DNA from: a bacterium
GTDB taxonomy: Bacteria; Verrucomicrobiota; Verrucomicrobiia; Limisphaerales; UBA11358
DNA: 33,737 nt
Reading direction: 5' to 3'
NCBI GenBank assembly: GCA_021780375.1
Contig: JAJXYT010000112.1
Coordinates: 1 to 33,737 of the forward strand
Made by a program: the position numbers and the translations under genes. The notes below the pieces were generated by a model. It was not told the origin of the DNA, searched no databases, and saw only the letters and a program-made list of their open reading frames with translations. Numbering within the stretch: position 1 is the first letter of the stretch; each line of letters starts with the position of its first letter. Shown piece by piece: positions 30,117 to 33,737 of this stretch.

Positions 30117-31319
30117 TTAGAACTGATAGATCAGGTTCAAAGCCAGCAGGAAGTCGTCTTCCTTGCCAGGGGCAGTGCCGGTAGCATTTACCGACGGGCC
30201 CCAAGCATTGCCATGTTCAACATGGTCCCAACGGAATTCCAACCGGCTGATGACATTTTCCCACAGATTGTATTGAACGGTAGCCGTGAGTTCTTCCGCT
30301 GCGCCGTACCCAAGGTCAGCAGAGGGAGTGCTCAACGTGGTCAAGCCGCCTTCGTTGGAGAGATACTCACCGCGAAGGTTGAGGCTTAACTTGTCGGTAG
30401 CTTGAAAGTTGCCATAAAGTCCGACAACCCACACGCTATCATTGGCTGGGTTTGCTGCCACGCCACCATTGTGGATGTCATCGTAGTCAAACGCCGCACC
30501 GACTTTTACAGCCTTAACAGGCGTCGGAAGCGTGGCGTCGGCGTGCAGGATGGTGTAGCCTTGGCTTGTGCCTACGCCAGAGCCGCCGGCAGCGTCAATC
30601 GCGCCAAAATTGAGCGTTGCGCCCTGCATAAAGCCCGCACTGTCCGGTGCCGTGAAGGTGACCCCGCCCATGTAGGATTTCTGGGATTCGGCAAAGCCGG
30701 CGGTAGACGGGTTCTCACCGCTCAGACTGTCAGCCATGCCCGCTTGAAGGGACACCATGTCATTGATTTTGTAGGTGGCCAAAACACCAGTATAGGTTCT
30801 GGGCAGGATGGTATAGCCGTAGGAACGCGTATAATTGGGATCAAGCGGAGAACTCGTGGATTCGTAACCGAGAATGCTGTCCCAGACACCAACTTTCCAG
30901 TCAATGCCGTTGCCCACAGGGGTGCGCAACGTTACATAAGCATTGCGGATGAATGTGCCGCTAGCGTCAGTCCCGGCGGTGCCGGCGAAGCCATAGCCGA
31001 CTGCATCCGGCCCCAACATCAATTCGATACGATAGCCAGCCGCCCATGGGCTCTCATCTTCCGGGTGATCCAGTGCGATATCCACCGCGTTCAGACTGAA
31101 CCCGTCGTTTTTCGAGAACGCGTAACCGGGGAAACTGCCAACGCCCGATTTCTGATCGGTACCCGGTCTCCACGTTGCCGCCGTATCCACGTAACCACTG
31201 AGGGTGGTGTTCGAGAGCGCCGTTTGCACGGCGTTCATTTTCTCGTCTGCGCGGGCGGCCGATGCGAGGCTGACCACCCCGACCGCCGCCAGACCTACTG
31301 TCCATTTATTAAACTTCAT
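30117..31319 (-). CDS. outer-membrane porin, BBP2/OmpL-like, copy 3
   Basis: The 400-residue product has a signal peptide (MKFNKWTVGLAAVGVVSLASAARA) and the same barrel blocks as copies 1 and 2: LSGYVDTAATWRPGTDQ, NDGFSLNAVDIALDHPEDE, GNGIDWKVGVWDSILGYES, NYTRSYGYTI, RLEFRWDHVEHGNAWG and a final LIYQF. It differs mainly in loops (for example the GYGFAGTAGTDASG insertion near residue 100). The start at 31319 has GGAGG at 31326-31330. The frame is open for a further 130 codons upstream, but without family similarity. It has its own terminator and a large upstream region, so it is probably the best-expressed copy. Confidence 0.88.
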   Translation of the reverse strand: MKFNKWTVGLAAVGVVSLASAARADEKMNAVQTALSNTTLSGYVDTAATWRPGTDQKSGVGSFPGYAFSKNDGFSLNAVDIALDHPEDESPWAAGYRIELMLGPDAVGYGFAGTAGTDASGTFIRNAYVTLRTPVGNGIDWKVGVWDSILGYESTSSPLDPNYTRSYGYTILPRTYTGVLATYKINDMVSLQAGMADSLSGENPSTAGFAESQKSYMGGVTFTAPDSAGFMQGATLNFGAIDAAGGSGVGTSQGYTILHADATLPTPVKAVKVGAAFDYDDIHNGGVAANPANDSVWVVGLYGNFQATDKLSLNLRGEYLSNEGGLTTLSTPSADLGYGAAEELTATVQYNLWENVISRLEFRWDHVEHGNAWGPSVNATGTAPGKEDDFLLALNLIYQF

Positions 31320-31702
31320 CTGGTTCCTCCGATGTTGTTTGTTAATATTTTTCTGCCTTGTGCCTGTGCACTTCAGGGTAAAAAACCGTTTACCCCGGCA
31401 CCGCATGGTGCAATTGAGGCTAAAAATAGGGAAAATCCGGACACTTGACAATATTTTTTTTGGGGGATTTGTATCCTCACAAGATGTTGAAATAGAGGGT
31501 GTTGTAATTTTGGATGGTTTTTTTATCTCATTCTTGGACAGGGTATGGACATAGCCGGAGGTGGGTAAGGGGGATGTTTGCGGGACCAAATTGGAATCGA
31601 GTTTGGAATAGAGGATGCTTTGCAATGGCACGAGAAAAGTTGGGAAGCAAACAAATGACGACAATGCGATTCGGCAGGTAAAACGTTTTATCGACAAACT
31701 AT
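31320..31702. other. divergent intergenic region, porin 3 and gspF-like gene
   Basis: The 383 bp are AT-richer than the genes. A possible plus-strand promoter is ttgaca at 31445-31450 with a weak ttgtat 18 bases later (31469-31474), but it is far from the next start and unproven. A long T run (31453-31461) follows the first box. Minus-strand signals for porin 3 beyond its GGAGG site were not recognised. No small gene was supported. Confidence 0.4.
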
Positions 31703-32914
31703 ATGGCATCTTATTCCTACACGGCCCGTGAGACGGCCAGCGGACGCGAAATTCGCAGTTCGGTAGAGGCCGCGACCGAACAAGCCGCCGTGGTGGCGTT
31801 GCTGAACCGAAACCTCCTGGTGGTATCCATCCAGGAACGAATCTCTAAAAAGGGCAAAACCAAGGGCGGCAAAGTCTCGCTGAACGAACTGGTGGTGTTT
31901 ACCCGCCAGTTGGCGACCATGGTTGACGCCGGCATTGCCATCGTGCAATCCCTGCAAGCACTGGCCGACCAGGCGAACAGCAAGGTCATGCGCGACGTCA
32001 TTCGGGACGTTTGCACCCGGGTGGAAAGTGGCGAGAGTTTTTCAGAAGCCCTGCAAAAACATCCCAAAACCTTCAGTAAACTCTACTATTCGATGGTTTC
32101 CGCAGGTGAAAAAGGCGGTCTTTTGGCGGAAATTCTGGCCCGGCTGGCGACCTATCTGGAAAGCAGCGCCCGCCTCCGCCGCAAGGTCAAATCCGCCATG
32201 ATGTATCCTTTGGTCGTGAGTACGGTGGCCATCGGGATCACCATCTTTTTGTTGGTCAAGGTGGTTCCCGTTTTTGCAGACGTTTATACAAGCTTTGGCG
32301 CGAAATTGCCGGCCCCCACCCAATTCCTCATCAACCTGAGCGACTTCATGGGACATTACCTGATCTTCGTTCTGATCGCCCTGGGCGCTTCGGTTTATGG
32401 CTGGATGTACTTCATCAAAACCAAGACCGGACGCGACTTTTGGGACCGGCATCGCATCAAAATGCCGGTTTTCGGCCCCATCGCCCACAAAATCTGTCTC
32501 GTCCGCTTTACCCGTACCCTGGCGTCGCTCATCCGCAGCGGCGTGCCGATCCTCGAAGTGTTGCAGATTGTTTCGCAAACCGTCGGCAACACCGTCATGG
32601 AAAAAGCCATCAAGGCCTCCGCCGGTGATATCGAACGCGGCGAAGGGATTGCCACGGCGCTGAGCAAACATCCGGTTTTCCCGGCCATGATCATCCGCAT
32701 GGTCAGCGCCGGTGAACAGACCGGCAATATTGATAACATGCTTGAGCGCGTCGCCAATTTTCTCGATGAAGAAGTCGAAGCCATGCTCTCCGGCCTGATG
32801 TCTCTGCTCGAGCCGATCCTGATTGTCTTTCTGGGGTTGCTCATCGGCTCCATGGTGGTCTGCATGTACCTGCCGATTTTCAACCTCGGCAATATTGTCA
32901 GCGGCCACGGCTAA
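31703..32914 (+). CDS. type II secretion/type IV pilus inner-membrane protein (GspF/PilC family)
   Basis: The 403-residue protein has two GspF domains: the first at about 66-190 (ELVVFTRQLATMVDAGIAIVQSL, then SGESFSEALQKHPKTFSKLYYSMVSAGEKGG) and the second at about 268-390 (CLVRFTRTLASLIRSGVPILEVLQ, then HPVFPAMIIRMVSAGEQTGNID). Three membrane helices lie near 172-192, 215-235 and 370-395. The N-terminal YSYTARETASGREIRSSVEA is usual for PilC/GspF. It forms the inner-membrane platform under the pilus or pseudopilus and works with an ATPase (GspE/PilB), which is not in this window. Whether it serves secretion or pili cannot be told here. Confidence 0.92.
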   Translation: MASYSYTARETASGREIRSSVEAATEQAAVVALLNRNLLVVSIQERISKKGKTKGGKVSLNELVVFTRQLATMVDAGIAIVQSLQALADQANSKVMRDVIRDVCTRVESGESFSEALQKHPKTFSKLYYSMVSAGEKGGLLAEILARLATYLESSARLRRKVKSAMMYPLVVSTVAIGITIFLLVKVVPVFADVYTSFGAKLPAPTQFLINLSDFMGHYLIFVLIALGASVYGWMYFIKTKTGRDFWDRHRIKMPVFGPIAHKICLVRFTRTLASLIRSGVPILEVLQIVSQTVGNTVMEKAIKASAGDIERGEGIATALSKHPVFPAMIIRMVSAGEQTGNIDNMLERVANFLDEEVEAMLSGLMSLLEPILIVFLGLLIGSMVVCMYLPIFNLGNIVSGHG

Positions 32915-32971
32915 CTCCCGCGACTCGTCGCCCAGGACGACTGAGAAATTCAATTTGGGACCGGGTTGTGG

Positions 32972-33737
32972 CTAGACCGCCGTCGGGTGGCCGGGCTCCG
33001 GTTGGAGGATTTTGATTTTGGGATGGCGTGATCGAATCTGTTCCTCAAACCAGGCGCGTGAACCGTCGCTGCCGTGGCCGAGCAAAACCACGCGCGGTGA
33101 AACCTGCCCGACAAAATCCAGCAAATCCTCCCGGTTGGCGTGCGCCGTCAAATCAAAATTCTGCACATCGCATTTGTGGGTGACACGACCGGCGCTCGGG
33201 CTGAATACAAACGTCTCGCCCGGTTTGGCGGCCTTTAACCGTCCGCCCGGCGTGTCCGGGTCGGCGTAGCCGACAAAGAAAATCGATTGTCGCTCGTCCC
33301 CGATCATGCGCAGGGCGAGATCGTGCGCGGCCGTATTTTCGCTCATCATGCCGGCGGTAATGACAAAAAGCCGCCCGCCGCTCAGTCTCATTTTTTCCGC
33401 CTGGCCTTTTTCCAGGACGATGAGTTCCAGCGCCTCGTGCAACTGTAGATTTGTGTGCCGGCGGTGCGTGCGATGCGCCTCCAAATCATAGATTTCCGTG
33501 AACACGCGCCCCAGACCGCCGATGTAAACCGGCTGCGTCTTCAATTTACCCGCGCGCATCAGCAGCGCCAGCAACGCCAGCATTTCCTGCGTGCGGCCCA
33601 GGGCAAACGACGGGATCAGCACGCACCCCTTGCGTTTGAGCGCACGCTGAATTTCACCCACCAACCGCTCGATTTCACTTTCACGCGAAAATCCTGGCGG
33701 GGTGACACGGTTGCCGCGGGTGGTTTCCATAATGAGC
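32972..33737 (-). CDS. beta-CASP metallo-beta-lactamase-fold hydrolase, partial
   Basis: The gene is cut by the right edge of the window; the visible 255 residues are the C-terminal part. It reads LIMETTRGNR, matching the family's (L)(I/M)ESTYG(N/D)R, then the beta-CASP domain (RALKRKGCVLIPSFALGRTQEMLALL, VYIGGLGRVFTEIYD), the ITAGMMSENTAAHDLALRM segment, and a final FDLTAHANREDLLDFV and VVLLGHGSDGSRAWFEEQI. Relatives are RNA-processing nucleases or hydrolases (YSH1/CPSF-like group). The usual (S/T)AHAD reads TAHAN here. The N-terminal HxHxDH metal site lies outside the window. Confidence 0.85.
   Translation of the reverse strand, partial: LIMETTRGNRVTPPGFSRESEIERLVGEIQRALKRKGCVLIPSFALGRTQEMLALLALLMRAGKLKTQPVYIGGLGRVFTEIYDLEAHRTHRRHTNLQLHEALELIVLEKGQAEKMRLSGGRLFVITAGMMSENTAAHDLALRMIGDERQSIFFVGYADPDTPGGRLKAAKPGETFVFSPSAGRVTHKCDVQNFDLTAHANREDLLDFVGQVSPRVVLLGHGSDGSRAWFEEQIRSRHPKIKILQPEPGHPTAV

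Noticed and set aside
30402-31448. Long plus-strand open frame (348 codons) opposite porin 3
   Set aside because: It is the mirror of the porin reading frame, with no recognisable domain, and the porin on the other strand has clear family motifs, a signal peptide and a terminator.
31445-31474. Sigma-70-like promoter ttgaca/ttgtat
   Set aside because: The second box is weak and the site lies more than 200 bp from the next gene start; noted only in the intergenic entry.
31320-31709. 130-codon N-terminal extension of porin 3
   Set aside because: The signal peptide and GGAGG site place the start at 31319; the extension is only an open stretch of intergenic DNA.

Overview
The window looks like a chromosomal stretch of a GC-rich Gram-negative bacterium of the Verrucomicrobiota, most likely the Pedosphaera/Limisphaerales side. 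This placement is inferred from gene content (lpxA, an Mla system, BBP2-type porins, an exported protein with the 'YTLEASTDLVHW' module) and from many short palindromic repeats. No rRNA, tRNA or CRISPR array was found.

Layout. 1-2800: a frameshifted GIY-YIG nuclease, a small Cys-rich protein, a diacylglycerol-kinase-like lipid kinase and a membrane-anchored protein with a GrpE-like C-terminal domain. 2786-6736: a very long AddA-type helicase/nuclease carrying several in-frame palindromic repeats. 7061-8830: two small membrane-associated genes and radC. 8842-11544: a U32 peptidase-family protein, also stuffed with in-frame repeats. 11647-14604: lpxA, a GYF/DUF4190 protein, a DUF2752 protein, a YbjQ-family protein and a YebC-family regulator. 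14625-21551: an envelope block with an MMPL/RND exporter, a secreted protein with about 20 'WPLF'-like repeats, and an mlaE-mlaF-mlaD phospholipid ABC transporter. 21746-24675: two exported-protein genes and a Phd/RelE-type toxin-antitoxin pair, lying between a short copy of the metF 3' end and the intact metF. 25740-31319: a RAYT-type (Y1/HUH) transposase gene flanked by REP-like repeats, then three tandem paralogous porins whose 3' ends each carry a terminator and a copy of the same repeat. 31703-33737: a GspF/PilC-type inner-membrane protein and a beta-CASP metallo-hydrolase cut by the window edge.

How it fits together. Much of the coding content concerns the outer membrane and lipid traffic: LpxA starts lipid A synthesis, Mla and MMPL move lipids, three porins sit in the outer membrane, and several lipoprotein or exported proteins are present. 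The most unusual signal is the repeat biology. At least three distinct palindromic families occur between genes and also inside reading frames of addA and the U32 gene without breaking them, which resembles the Rickettsia palindromic elements. A RAYT transposase, the kind of enzyme known to be associated with REP palindromes, is encoded in the same window and is bordered by one further family.
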